Below are positions 46,410 through 57,878 of a stretch of 64,000 nt of DNA, piece after piece. The notes beneath the pieces were generated by a model. The model was given only the letters and a program-made list of their open reading frames with translations. It was not told the DNA's origin and searched no databases. Source of the DNA: Alphaproteobacteria bacterium (lineage in GTDB: Bacteria > Pseudomonadota > Alphaproteobacteria > Reyranellales > Reyranellaceae); assembly GCA_017307275.1 (NCBI GenBank), contig JAFKFK010000022.1, positions 1 to 64,000 on the forward strand, written 5' to 3'. Position numbers and translations under genes: made by a program. How positions within the stretch are numbered: the stretch's first letter is position 1; each line of letters begins with the position of its first letter.

Positions 46410-47918
46410 ATGAAAAAATTTCTGGGCAATGTGCTGCTGACCGCGCTGTCGGTCGTGGTCTGTGTGGCTTTTGCCGAATTGGCGACGCGGATGATCGACG
46501 GCCTTCCATGGTTTGCGGCCGATCTTCCTCCGGTCGGCGGTACTGAAGGCACCGATACGACGGCCAACCATCTCGGCAACCTGCCGCGTGCCGATGGCGC
46601 AACCCCCGCGCTCTACGCCTTGAACCCGCCGGAACTGCCCAACCGTACCAAGCCGCCCAAGGAGTGGTACGACCTCGAGAAGGCCATCGTGAACGGCACA
46701 GCGAAGGGGGGCGCGAAAACCGACAATCCCTTCCAGGACTGGGACATGTTCAAGGCCTGGAACTCGGTGTTCGTCGGCGACGATGTCTGCAAGCACAGAT
46801 ATCTCAAGGGCGCGCCGGGGCAGCTCTGGATCTACGATCCGCCCGACGGCAAGCCGCGGCCGGTCTTTCGCTACTTGCCCAACACCACGACGCCTCGCGG
46901 CCTCGTTACCAACGAGTTCGGCTGGCGTGGCCCGCCGGTGCCGTATGCCCGTGCGCCCAAGACCATTCGTATCGTCTTCGTCGGTGCATCGACGACGGCC
47001 GAGGTTCACGGCTACCCCTATTCGGGCGCCGAGTATGTCGGCAACTGGCTGAACCACTGGGCGGCGTCGAAGAAGCTCGACGTCAAGTTCGAGGTGCTGA
47101 ATGCCGGGCGCGAGAGCTTCAACTCGACGGACATCGCGGCCGTCGTGAAGACGGAAGTGGCACCGCTGCGCCCCGATCTCGTCGTCTATTACGAAGGCGG
47201 CAATCAGCTCGAACTTTCCACCGTCGTGAAGGACGTGCCCAAGGGCGTGCCGCAGCCGGCGAGCAAGCTGGCGCGCTGGATGCGCGACGCCGCCAACCAT
47301 TCGGCACTGGTGCGTCGTCTCGAAGCGATCACCGATGGCGGCGAGTGGCCCAAGCCGGACTATGAACTCACGTGGCCCAAGGGGCTCGACGAGACCAATC
47401 CCGACCTCGCGCGGACCGACCTGCCGATCAACCTGAACACGATCCTGCACGACCTCGAGGCGATCCGCAGCGATATCGAGGGAGTGGGCGGGGAGCTTGC
47501 CATGTCGTCGTTCCATTGGCTGGCGCAGGACGGCCTGGTGCTCGACGCCAACCGGCACAAGCCGCTGATCGAGGGCTTGAACGTCCGCATGTACCCGTAT
47601 CGCTATCGCGATCTGGAGCGCATGACGAACTTCGAGAACCGCGTATTCAAGAAGTACGCCGAGGCGCACAATCTGCCGTTCGTCGACGTCGCTCGTTACA
47701 TGCCGCGCGACCCGGAACTGTTCAGCGACGCCTTCCACAACACGCCGTCAGGGGTGAAGTTGCGGGCATGGATCGTGTTCCTGCACCTCGTGCCCCTCAT
47801 CGAAAAGAAGCTGGCGAGCGGCGAGTGGCCGAAGCCGGCGCCGGAGATGGGGACGATGCCGCCGGTCTTCGCCAGCCCGCCGCGCAAGATCACCTTCGAC
47901 TGCAGTAAGGCTTCGTGA
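46410..47918 (+). CDS. Membrane-anchored SGNH-hydrolase-like protein
   Basis: A 502-residue protein with an N-terminal membrane helix (residues about 5-24) followed at once by E-L-A-T-R, a pattern found in many membrane-tethered SGNH proteins. The exposed domain has IRIVFVGASTTAEVHG, in place of a strict GDS block, and LNAGRESFNST, typical of the second block; an FVDVARYM segment precedes a possible His near the C-terminus. Possible acyl esterase or acyltransferase partner at the cell surface. It shares the TM-E-x-x-R layout with the protein encoded at 49525-50637 on the other side of guaB. Confidence 0.65.
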   Translation: MKKFLGNVLLTALSVVVCVAFAELATRMIDGLPWFAADLPPVGGTEGTDTTANHLGNLPRADGATPALYALNPPELPNRTKPPKEWYDLEKAIVNGTAKGGAKTDNPFQDWDMFKAWNSVFVGDDVCKHRYLKGAPGQLWIYDPPDGKPRPVFRYLPNTTTPRGLVTNEFGWRGPPVPYARAPKTIRIVFVGASTTAEVHGYPYSGAEYVGNWLNHWAASKKLDVKFEVLNAGRESFNSTDIAAVVKTEVAPLRPDLVVYYEGGNQLELSTVVKDVPKGVPQPASKLARWMRDAANHSALVRRLEAITDGGEWPKPDYELTWPKGLDETNPDLARTDLPINLNTILHDLEAIRSDIEGVGGELAMSSFHWLAQDGLVLDANRHKPLIEGLNVRMYPYRYRDLERMTNFENRVFKKYAEAHNLPFVDVARYMPRDPELFSDAFHNTPSGVKLRAWIVFLHLVPLIEKKLASGEWPKPAPEMGTMPPVFASPPRKITFDCSKAS

Positions 47919-47986
47919 CGTTTTGAAGGCCAATAGGCCGGTCCGGCGTAGGGGTTCCTGTGCATAACGGACCCGCGCCTCCGGGC

Positions 47987-50637
<2,651 letters not shown>

Positions 50638-50669
50638 CGTAGCGGCATGCTTTGAAAGGAAAAACGGAC

Positions 50670-52085
50670 GTGACACCAGGCGCGCGGGTTGCCGCCACCA
50701 TAGAACTCCTCGACGAAATCGTCAGCCGATCCGAGCGACCGGCCGATCTCGTCGCCAATGCTTTCTTCCGTGCGCGCCGGTTCATCGGCGGCGGCGACCG
50801 GCGTGCCGTGTCGGAACGCGCATGGGGCATCCTGCGTCGCTACGGCCAGCTCACCTGGTGGCTCGAGCGCACCCGCCATCCCGATCGCGGTGGCCGCGCC
50901 ATCGTTGCGGCCGACCTGATGCTGGTCGAGGGCATGGGCATGCGCGATATGGAGGCGATCTTCGACGGCGGTCGCTATCGCCCCTCGATGCTCGACGAGG
51001 CGGAATATCGCGCGCTGCGTCAAATGGAAGGCCATTCGCTGCCTCACCCCGAGCAGCCCGACTGGGTGCGGCTCAACGTGCAGGAGTGGGTGGCGCCGCA
51101 TCTCAAGGAGGCCTATGGCGACGCCTGGGGCCGCGAGATCGCCGCCCTCGAAACGCCGCCGCCGGTCGATCTGCGCGTCAATCGCCTCAAGGCGAGTGTC
51201 GAGGAGGCACGCGAGGCCCTGGCACACGAAGGCATCGACACCGAGCCGATGCGCTACGCGGCGAACGGGCTGCGGCTGCGCAAGCGCCTCTCCGTTGTCG
51301 CGGGGAATGCCTTCCAGAACGGCTTGGTCGAAATTCAGGACGAAGGCTCGCAGCTCGTCGCGGCGCTGGTCGATGCCAAGCCCGGCATGCAGATCGCCGA
51401 CTATTGCGCCGGCGCCGGCGGCAAGACGCTGGCCATGGCGGCGGGCATGAACAACAAGGGCCGCGTCGTCGCCATGGACGTGCTGGAGACGCGGCTCGAC
51501 CGTTCGGCGCAGCGCCTGCGTCGGGCGGGCGCTCACAACGTCGAACGCCGCGCCATCGATGCCGACAATCGCAAGTGGCTCAAGCGCCAGGCCAGCGCCT
51601 TCGATCGCGTGCTGGTCGATGCGCCCTGCACCGGAACGGGTACGTGGCGGCGCAACCCCGATGGGCGTTGGACCCTGCAGCAGAAGGACCTGGAGGAACT
51701 GGTCCCGAAGCAGGCGGCGATCCTCGATGCGGCGGCCCGGCTGGTGAAGCCGGGTGGCGGGCTGATCTATGCGACGTGCTCGGTGCTGCCGGCAGAGAAC
51801 GAACACCAGATCGAAGCCTTCCTCGAACGCCATCCCGATTTCGAGGCGGTGCCGGTGACGGCGATCTGGCGCGACGTGCTGCCGACCGAACCGCCGGGCG
51901 ATCTCGAAGGCGCGCGCTTTCTTCGGCTGTCGCCGTTGAAGCACGGCACCGACGGCTTCTTTGCCGCCACCCTGGTGCGCAAGGAGCCGGTGAAGGAAAC
52001 CGCATCGCAGGAAGCGCCCTCGCAGGAAGAGCTTCCGCGGGAAGAACCAACACCGGAAACGCCAGCCGTCGAGGAGGGCGCGTGA
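50670..52085 (+). CDS. RsmB/NOP-type rRNA m5C methyltransferase
   Basis: A 471-residue enzyme from GTG at 50670 (AGGA nine bases upstream). An N-terminal NusB-like helical region (residues 1-130) precedes the catalytic fold. SAM-binding IADYCAGAGGKTLAMAA, catalytic-Cys DAPCTGTGTWRRNPD and TCSVLPAENE are all clear, so both cysteines of the NOL1/NOP2/Sun mechanism are present. It methylates cytosine in 16S rRNA (RsmB type C967 is expected but not proven). A Glu-rich tail ends it; the stop overlaps the next start (GTGA). Confidence 0.9.
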   Translation: MTPGARVAATIELLDEIVSRSERPADLVANAFFRARRFIGGGDRRAVSERAWGILRRYGQLTWWLERTRHPDRGGRAIVAADLMLVEGMGMRDMEAIFDGGRYRPSMLDEAEYRALRQMEGHSLPHPEQPDWVRLNVQEWVAPHLKEAYGDAWGREIAALETPPPVDLRVNRLKASVEEAREALAHEGIDTEPMRYAANGLRLRKRLSVVAGNAFQNGLVEIQDEGSQLVAALVDAKPGMQIADYCAGAGGKTLAMAAGMNNKGRVVAMDVLETRLDRSAQRLRRAGAHNVERRAIDADNRKWLKRQASAFDRVLVDAPCTGTGTWRRNPDGRWTLQQKDLEELVPKQAAILDAAARLVKPGGGLIYATCSVLPAENEHQIEAFLERHPDFEAVPVTAIWRDVLPTEPPGDLEGARFLRLSPLKHGTDGFFAATLVRKEPVKETASQEAPSQEELPREEPTPETPAVEEGA

Positions 52086-52648
52086 TCCGCATTCGCCGCG
52101 CCGCGCGCGCCGACGCCGCGGCGATCGGGCGGGTCCATGTCGAGACGTGGCAGGCGACCTATGCCGGCCTGCTGCCGGACGCGATGCTGGTGGCGATGTC
52201 GGACGTGCGCCAGTCGGCCTGGTGGTCGCAGCTTCTGGCCGATCCCGGCGAGGCGCGCGGCGTCTTCGTGGCCGACGACCAGGAGGCGGGCGTCGTGGGT
52301 TTCGGCAGTTGTGGCCCGGTCCGCGATCCGCCCGAGGGGCTCGACGGCCGCGAGATCAGGGTCGGCGAGGTCTACACGCTCTACGTCGAGCCGGACTTCC
52401 AGAATCTCGGCCTCGGCCGGCAGTTGCTGGCTGCCCTGTTCCGCCAGCTCAAGGCCGACCGCTGCGATACCGCCGTGCTGTGGATGCTGGCCGAGAACCC
52501 GACGCGCTTCTTCTACGAGGGGCTGGGCGGGGAGAGGGTGGGCGAGCGCATCGACACCCTGTCCGGCGTCGATGTCGAGGAAATCGCCTTTGCCTGGCGC
52601 AATCTCGACGTCCCGCTGGTCCGCCGCCGGCTGGCCGACGACGCCTGA
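52082..52648 (+). CDS. GNAT-family N-acetyltransferase
   Basis: A 188-residue GNAT protein from GTG at 52082, overlapping the RsmB-like stop by GTGA. Conserved elements are an N-terminal IRRAARADAAAIGRVHVETWQATYAGLLPD, then VYTLYVEPDFQNLGLGRQLLAALF, which holds motif A for CoA binding (Q/R-x-x-G-x-G/A). The WQ-x-x-Y-x-G-L start is typical of a small-molecule or protein acetyltransferase branch. The acceptor is unknown. Confidence 0.88.
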   Translation: MIRIRRAARADAAAIGRVHVETWQATYAGLLPDAMLVAMSDVRQSAWWSQLLADPGEARGVFVADDQEAGVVGFGSCGPVRDPPEGLDGREIRVGEVYTLYVEPDFQNLGLGRQLLAALFRQLKADRCDTAVLWMLAENPTRFFYEGLGGERVGERIDTLSGVDVEEIAFAWRNLDVPLVRRRLADDA

Positions 52649-52695
52649 ATCCGGCACACCAATCAGGCAGACCAACCATCCACACCGACAAATGG

Positions 52696-52724
52696 TTGAT
52701 GCGGCGGCCCCCCGCGCTTATATC
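52696..52724 (+). promoter_or_regulatory. Promoter candidate for guaA
   Basis: TTGATG (52696-52701) and TATATC (52719-52724) lie 17 bases apart. Transcription would begin at about 52731, practically on the guaA ATG (52730), so a leaderless or very short-leader mRNA is suggested. Confidence 0.5.
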
Positions 52725-52729
52725 GCCCC

Positions 52730-54280
52730 ATGACCGACCGTTTGCTGATCGTCGATTTCGGTTCCCAAGTTACCCAGCTGATTGCCCGGCGCGTGCGTGA
52801 GGCCGGGGTCTACTGCGAAATCCTGCCTTTCCAGGCAGTCGATGACGCGAAAATCAAAGCCTTCGATCCGCGAGGGATCATCCTGTCGGGCGGCCCGGCC
52901 TCGGTCACCGAGGGCCAGTCGCCGACCGCCCATCCCGCCATCTTCACCGCCAAGGTGCCGGTCCTCGGCATCTGCTACGGCGAGCAGACCATGGCCAAGG
53001 AGCTGGGTGGCTCGGTCGAAGGCGGCCACCATCGCGAATTTGGCCGCGCCGAGGTCGAGATCAAGGCCTCGACCCGCCTGTTCGACGGCGTCTGGCAGCC
53101 GGGCGACCGCAAGCAGGTCTGGATGAGCCACGGCGACCGCGTGACCAAGCTGCCGGCCGGCTTCTCGGTCGTCGCCACCAGCGAGAACGCGCCCTTCGCC
53201 GCCATCGCCGACGAGAGCCGCGGCTACTACGGCGTGCAGTTCCATCCCGAGGTCGTGCACACGCCTGACGGCGCCAAGCTGCTGCGCAACTTCGCGCTGA
53301 ACATTGCCGGCGCCAAAGGCGACTGGACGATGGCGGCGTTCCGTGAGCGCGCCATCGCCCAGGTCCGTGCCCAGGTCGGCAAGGGCAAGGTGATCTGCGG
53401 CCTCAGCGGCGGCGTCGACTCCTCGGTCGTGGCCGTGCTGTTGCACGAGGCGATCGGCGACCAGCTCCAGTGCGTGTTCGTCGATCATGGCCTGCTGCGC
53501 CTCAACGAGGGCGAAGAGGTCGTGCGCCTGTTCCGCGACCACTACAACATCCCGCTGATCCATGCCGACGCCTCCAAGGAATTCCTGAAGGCGCTCGAAG
53601 GCGTCACCGACCCGGAGAAGAAGCGCAAGACCATCGGCGCGCTGTTCATCGACGTGTTCGAAGCCGAGGCCAAGAAGATCGGCGGCGCCCAGTTCCTGGC
53701 GCAGGGCACGCTCTATCCCGACGTGATCGAATCGGTCTCCTTCACCGGCGGACCTTCGGTCACGATCAAGAGCCACCACAATGTCGGCGGCCTGCCGGCG
53801 CGCATGAACATGAAGCTGGTGGAGCCGCTGCGCGAGCTGTTCAAGGACGAGGTGAGGGTGCTTGGCCGCGAGCTCGGCCTGCCGGCCGACCTGGTGAACC
53901 GCCATCCATTCCCCGGTCCCGGCCTCGCCATCCGCATCCCCGGCGACATTACCAAGGACAAGCTCGACCTCCTGCGAAAGGTCGACGCCGTCTATCTCGA
54001 CGAGATCCGCAAGTCGGGCCTCTACGACGAGATCTGGCAGGCCTTTGCCGTGCTGCTGCCAGTGCGCACCGTGGGCGTGATGGGCGACGGCCGCACCTAC
54101 GACCAGGCGTGTGCGCTCCGCGCCGTCACCTCGACCGACGGCATGACCGCCGACTACTACCCCTTCGACCACGCCTTCCTCGGCCGCGTCGCCAACCGCA
54201 TCATCAACGAGGTGCGGGGCGTAAACCGCGTGACCTACGACATCACGAGCAAGCCGCCGGGGACGATTGAGTGGGAGTGA
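52730..54280 (+). CDS. guaA: GMP synthase (glutamine-hydrolysing)
   Basis: A 516-residue enzyme converting XMP to GMP with ATP and glutamine. The class I glutaminase part has the nucleophile Cys82 in GICYGEQ and the His/Glu pair in QFHPEVVHT. The ATP-PPase has [10 protein letters not shown], and the dimerisation domain ends in KPPGTIEWE, the standard GuaA C-terminus. It is complete. Its last 37 codons (54170-54280) recur as a decayed copy at 55996-56106, so the present 3' end may have been supplied by an integrated element. It is 81 bases downstream of the GNAT gene. Confidence 0.97.
   Translation: MTDRLLIVDFGSQVTQLIARRVREAGVYCEILPFQAVDDAKIKAFDPRGIILSGGPASVTEGQSPTAHPAIFTAKVPVLGICYGEQTMAKELGGSVEGGHHREFGRAEVEIKASTRLFDGVWQPGDRKQVWMSHGDRVTKLPAGFSVVATSENAPFAAIADESRGYYGVQFHPEVVHTPDGAKLLRNFALNIAGAKGDWTMAAFRERAIAQVRAQVGKGKVICGLSGGVDSSVVAVLLHEAIGDQLQCVFVDHGLLRLNEGEEVVRLFRDHYNIPLIHADASKEFLKALEGVTDPEKKRKTIGALFIDVFEAEAKKIGGAQFLAQGTLYPDVIESVSFTGGPSVTIKSHHNVGGLPARMNMKLVEPLRELFKDEVRVLGRELGLPADLVNRHPFPGPGLAIRIPGDITKDKLDLLRKVDAVYLDEIRKSGLYDEIWQAFAVLLPVRTVGVMGDGRTYDQACALRAVTSTDGMTADYYPFDHAFLGRVANRIINEVRGVNRVTYDITSKPPGTIEWE
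54170..54280 (+). repeat. Left direct repeat: guaA 3' end (attachment-site copy)
   Basis: This is the last 111 bases of guaA. It aligns without gaps to 55996-56106, with 78 of 111 bases identical by hand count and the two copies in the same orientation. Best conserved are ACCGCGTGA near the middle and AAGCCGC towards the end. It marks the left boundary of the island. Confidence 0.8.
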
Positions 54281-54290
54281 GGGAGTAAGG

Positions 54291-54860
54291 GTGGCCGAAA
54301 CTTCAGATTTCTGGTCTTCATACATTCCCGACGACGCCGTACCCCAACAAGTGCGGCGTTTCCTGCATCGAGACGAACATATCGGCTCCTGGGGACAAAC
54401 CACCGCTTACTACGCGCACGCCTATGCCAATGCCTTTGAGCGGCTTGTAATGGTGGCCTTAGGCATCTACCCGCGGTCTGAATATTTGCGGCTTCCGCTG
54501 TTCTTTCTGGCCCGACACTCGGCAGAGCTCCATCTGAAGGAAGTGATTCAGGAATATTCTGCAGCAACTGGGCTCCCATATGAGGCCGCAAAGATTCACA
54601 GCTTGGTTACGTTGTGGAACAAGGTGAAAATATTAGTGCAAGGCATGCACGATGACGAATGGAGTGCCCACGTCGGCAAACTGATCTGCCACTTGCACGA
54701 CTTCGATCCGGATGGACAACGATTTCGTTACCCGGAGGATAATGCAGGAAAGCCGTTCGATGGCACTCGCGTCGAACTCGAACGACTGGCGCATGCCCAC
54801 GGCAGTATTACCTTATGGTGTGAAGCAGTGTGCGATATGCTTCAAGTCGGGCGAGAATAG
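54291..54860 (+). CDS. Island gene 1: HEPN-like protein
   Basis: A 189-residue all-helical soluble protein. The start is GTG at 54291 with GGAG five bases upstream, just 10 bases after guaA. The most conserved-looking part is LRLPLFFLARHSAELHLKEV at residues 66-85 followed by HSLVTLWNKV at about 103-112. That F-L-x-R-H-x-x-E-L-x-L-K plus H-x-L-x-x-L-W pair is what I recall from a HEPN-like family of unknown function. It includes Arg75-x5-His81. No named family can be assigned. It is the first of three consecutive island genes. Confidence 0.7.
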   Translation: MAETSDFWSSYIPDDAVPQQVRRFLHRDEHIGSWGQTTAYYAHAYANAFERLVMVALGIYPRSEYLRLPLFFLARHSAELHLKEVIQEYSAATGLPYEAAKIHSLVTLWNKVKILVQGMHDDEWSAHVGKLICHLHDFDPDGQRFRYPEDNAGKPFDGTRVELERLAHAHGSITLWCEAVCDMLQVGRE

Positions 54861-54887
54861 GTAAGACTTGCATGCAAGAATGGAGTG

Positions 54888-55340
54888 ATGGCAACGAGAG
54901 ATGAAGTCTATGCCAAGTTTGGCATAACAGCGGAAGCGGCGCAGCTCTTCGAAACGGAGCTTGGCACCCTGTTACTATGGGCTCACGGCATTCAAAATGA
55001 CTGGCATGTCGAGCCGGATCGCGAGACTGCCCGAGCGACTCTCCAGCAGATCAATCGCAGTACTTTAGGCCAGCTGCTCATTAGGGTTAGAACCCACGTC
55101 GATCTCGACGACGATATTGAAGATCGCTTCACGGCGGCGCTCGAAGCGCGTAATCGCCTGAACCACGGCTTCTACGAGAGGCACAATATCAAGATACAGA
55201 CTGAAGAGGGGCGCGATGCAATGCTTGCTGATCTCGTATGCCTTCACGATGTTCTGTTCGACGCGTGGCAGATTGCTAGCGCGATGACTGGTCTGGCGAT
55301 GCAAGCGCTTCAGAGAGGGCCTGCGAACAGCGAGGCCTAG
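54888..55340 (+). CDS. Island gene 2: HEPN-like protein with RNRLNH motif
   Basis: A 150-residue helical protein without signal or membrane segment; the start is ATG at 54888 (GTG at 54885 is possible). Residues 88-93 read R-N-R-L-N-H, the R-x4-H arrangement of HEPN ribonucleases, in the context ALEARNRLNHGFYERH. This is the form seen in families with RN-x-L-x-H-x-F/Y. Two upstream helices (about 17-36 and 60-87) would complete the HEPN bundle. It follows island gene 1 by 27 bases and precedes island gene 3 by 6. RNase activity is inferred only. Confidence 0.72.
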   Translation: MATRDEVYAKFGITAEAAQLFETELGTLLLWAHGIQNDWHVEPDRETARATLQQINRSTLGQLLIRVRTHVDLDDDIEDRFTAALEARNRLNHGFYERHNIKIQTEEGRDAMLADLVCLHDVLFDAWQIASAMTGLAMQALQRGPANSEA

Positions 55341-55346
55341 CGTTAG

Positions 55347-55994
55347 ATGCAAGACGAAGACGAGGGCACCGCGGCAAACGGCTTCAGACGTCTCCAGTCG
55401 ATCGCCGACGGGGACGGTTCGGAGATTCGGCGACAGTTCGTTCTTGCCGGCCTATTGCTCATGATATTCGAGCGCTTCAAGGAGTACGTTACCAATCAAG
55501 TCGATGGCTTCTTCGCAAGCTACGTCGAGTTCAAGGACGGGCGATTAGCTTACACCAGGGGCGAGGCATTCAAGGCGCTTATCAGGGAAAGAGGGGGTGG
55601 TAACCCGGGGCAACACGCCAACAAGGTGTTTCGGGCGGCTCTAAATTGGTTCCATGAATTCAACGCTATAGATAAGTCGACCCTCGAAGAAATCGAGCGG
55701 CTTTATGCTTTGCGCAATGAGATTGGCCACGAGCTGTTTGAGATTATCGCGAACGATATCAAGAAGCCCGTCACGCTCACGGATGTGCTGATGACGCTCG
55801 GTGTTTACGTCACAATAGTTCGTTGGTGGGTGAAGGAAATCGAGGCAACGACAGACCCAGATATGACCCAGGAAAAGTACGCTAGCGCCAACTGGGATGA
55901 AGTCGAATCAGTAGATACGCTGTTTCTCAGACTAATTCTGCAGAAGAGCCTAGCCGACGACCCGGAATGGGAGGCACTTCGCGCGGGAAAGTAG
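55347..55994 (+). CDS. Island gene 3: HEPN-like protein with RNEIGH motif
   Basis: A 215-residue helical protein. Residues 123-128 read R-N-E-I-G-H within LYALRNEIGHELFEII, a second R-x4-H HEPN-type motif. An N-terminal hydrophobic helix (AGLLLMIFERFKEYV, about 34-48) and a mid helix with ALNWFHEFN come first; the C-terminal half has VTIVRWWVKEIEA. It starts 6 bases after gene 2 and ends exactly at the right-hand guaA copy. Toxin, defence or regulatory function is possible; no partner antitoxin is recognised. Confidence 0.72.
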   Translation: MQDEDEGTAANGFRRLQSIADGDGSEIRRQFVLAGLLLMIFERFKEYVTNQVDGFFASYVEFKDGRLAYTRGEAFKALIRERGGGNPGQHANKVFRAALNWFHEFNAIDKSTLEEIERLYALRNEIGHELFEIIANDIKKPVTLTDVLMTLGVYVTIVRWWVKEIEATTDPDMTQEKYASANWDEVESVDTLFLRLILQKSLADDPEWEALRAGK

Positions 55995-55995
55995 T

Positions 55996-56106
55996 CATGC
56001 TTTCCCCGGCCACGTCGCCTCCCGGATTATTAGTCAATGACGCGTCCTCGACCGCGTGAGCGACTACATCACCAGTAAGCCGCTGAGGATGATCGAGCTG
56101 GAGTAA
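55996..56106 (+). pseudogene. Decayed duplicate of the guaA 3' end
   Basis: Reading from 55996, 36 codons align one for one with the last 36 residues of GuaA, followed by a stop at the same place. It keeps HAF, VA, RII, RV, ITSKP and IE-E at matching positions, 20 of 36 residues identical, and has one internal TGA where GuaA has Val. No indel occurs over 111 bases. It has no start codon and no upstream part of guaA, so it is the displaced or partner copy left by integration at the guaA 3' end, not a second gene. Confidence 0.8.
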
Positions 56107-56181
56107 CGGAGACAATCGGCCGCAATACCGTGATCCGGTGGTGGCTTGCCTTGCCGCGTCTTTCCAGCCACCACGCACCCC

Positions 56182-57810
56182 ATGATTCGTCTCGATAACA
56201 TCAGCAAGCAGAACGGCCATCAGATCCTGTTCATCGACGCGTCGATGGGCCTCCAGAAGGGGGAGAAGGCGGGGCTGGTCGGGCCCAATGGCGCCGGCAA
56301 GACGACGCTGTTCCGGATGATCGCCGGCCAGGAGCAGCCCGACGACGGCCAGGTGACGATCGATCCCGGCATGACCATCGGCTATTTCAGCCAGGATGTC
56401 GGCGAGATCTCGGGCAAGAGCGCGGTCGCGGCGGTGATGGATGGCGTCGGGCCGGTGAGCGAACTGGCCGTCGAGATCGCCCGGCTCGAGGCGGCGATGG
56501 CCGATCCCGAACAGGCCGACGACATGGACTCTCTCGTCGAGCGCTATGGCGAGGTGCAGGGGCGCTTCGAGGAGCTGGACGGCTATGCGCTCGATGCGCG
56601 GGCGCGCGAGGTGCTGGCGGGGCTTTCGTTCAGCCAGGAGCGCATGGACGGCGATGTCGGGCTTTTGTCCGGCGGCTGGAAGATGCGCGTGGCGCTCGCC
56701 CGCATCCTGCTGATGCGGCCCGACGTCATGCTGCTCGACGAGCCCTCCAACCATCTCGATCTCGAAAGCCTGATCTGGCTGGAGGACTTCCTCAAGAAGT
56801 ACGAGGGCGCGTTGCTGATGACCTCGCACGACCGCGAGTTCATGAACCGCATCGTTGGCAAGGTCGTGGAGATCGACGGCGGGTCGCTCACCACCTATTC
56901 GGGCAACTTCGATTTCTACGAACAGCAGCGCGAGATCGGCGAGCGGCAGCGCCAGGCGCAGTTCGAGCGCCAGCAGGCGATGCTCGCCAAGGAGATGAAG
57001 TTCATCGAGCGCTTCAAGGCGCGGGCGTCGCACGCCGCCCAGGTCCAGAGCCGGGTGAAGAAGCTGGACAAGATCGAGAAGGTGGAGCCGCCGCGGCGCC
57101 GCCAGTCTGTGCGGTTCGAGTTCCGCGCGCCGCCGCGCTCGGGCGACGACGTCGTGAGCTTCAAGAGCGTTCACAAGGGCTATGGCAGCCAGCCGATCTA
57201 CGAGGGGCTCGATTTCCGGCTGCGCCGCCTGGAACGCTGGTGCGTGCTCGGTGCCAACGGCGCGGGCAAGTCGACCCTGTTGAAGCTGGTGGCGGGCGCG
57301 ACTGAGCCCGATCAGGGCACCGTGAATGTCGGCAGCAGCGTCAAGATGGGCTACTTCGCCCAGCACTCGATGGACCTGCTGGACGGCGACGATACGATCT
57401 TTGAGTCGCTGGACGGGTCGTTCCCGCAGGCGGGGACGGGCGCGCTGAAGTCGCTGGCCGGCTGCTTCGGCTTCTCGGGCGACGATGTCGAGAAGCCCTG
57501 CCGCGTGCTGTCCGGCGGCGAGAAGGCGCGTCTGGTCATGGCCAAGATGCTGTTCGACCCACCGAACTTCCTGGTCCTCGACGAGCCGACCAACCATCTC
57601 GACATGGCCACCAAGGAGATGCTGGTCGCGGCCCTGGCGGAGTTCGAGGGCACGATGCTGTTCGTCAGCCACGATCGCCACTTCCTGGCCGCGCTCTCGA
57701 ACCGGGTGCTGGAGCTGACGCCCGAGGGCGTTCATCAATACGGCGGCGGCTACACGGAATACGTGGCACGGACGGGCAAGGAGGCGCCGGGTCTTCACCC
57801 GGGTTCGTAG
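56182..57810 (+). CDS. ABC-F family ATPase
   Basis: A 542-residue soluble protein with two ABC domains and no membrane helices. Domain 1 has Walker A GPNGAGKTT, signature LSGGWKMRVALA and Walker B MLLDEPSNHLD. A linker rich in charged residues (about 245-320, with KEMKFIERFKARASHA) follows, and then domain 2 with GANGAGKST, LSGGEKARL and LVLDEPTNHLD. This is the Uup/YheS/EttA-type layout; such proteins act on ribosomes. The start ATG at 56182 follows the guaA remnant by 75 bases. Confidence 0.93.
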   Translation: MIRLDNISKQNGHQILFIDASMGLQKGEKAGLVGPNGAGKTTLFRMIAGQEQPDDGQVTIDPGMTIGYFSQDVGEISGKSAVAAVMDGVGPVSELAVEIARLEAAMADPEQADDMDSLVERYGEVQGRFEELDGYALDARAREVLAGLSFSQERMDGDVGLLSGGWKMRVALARILLMRPDVMLLDEPSNHLDLESLIWLEDFLKKYEGALLMTSHDREFMNRIVGKVVEIDGGSLTTYSGNFDFYEQQREIGERQRQAQFERQQAMLAKEMKFIERFKARASHAAQVQSRVKKLDKIEKVEPPRRRQSVRFEFRAPPRSGDDVVSFKSVHKGYGSQPIYEGLDFRLRRLERWCVLGANGAGKSTLLKLVAGATEPDQGTVNVGSSVKMGYFAQHSMDLLDGDDTIFESLDGSFPQAGTGALKSLAGCFGFSGDDVEKPCRVLSGGEKARLVMAKMLFDPPNFLVLDEPTNHLDMATKEMLVAALAEFEGTMLFVSHDRHFLAALSNRVLELTPEGVHQYGGGYTEYVARTGKEAPGLHPGS

Positions 57811-57878
57811 AAGGGCTCGGGTGCGCTCCATGCACCCCGGCTGTTGAGAGACCTCGGCCGTGGGCGCATACTTTGCCC

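Larger units (their letters stand above)
54281..55995 (+). mobile_element. Remnant genomic island at the guaA 3' end with HEPN-like genes
   Basis: About 1.7 kb between guaA and its duplicated 3' end. It contains three plus-strand genes unlike anything around them, with AT-richer codon use (some lines fall to about 45% GC against a backbone in the sixties). No integrase, transposase or terminal inverted repeats are visible, so the element has either lost its integrase or was moved in trans. The guaA 3' end is a recognised insertion site for tyrosine-recombinase islands in other bacteria; here the case rests on the duplicated gene end. Confidence 0.75.

Noticed and set aside
55927..57831. Minus-strand open frame antisense to the ABC-F gene (634 codons)
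   Set aside because: The plus-strand frame carries two complete ABC cassettes; the reverse frame is Leu/Arg/His-rich with no motif.
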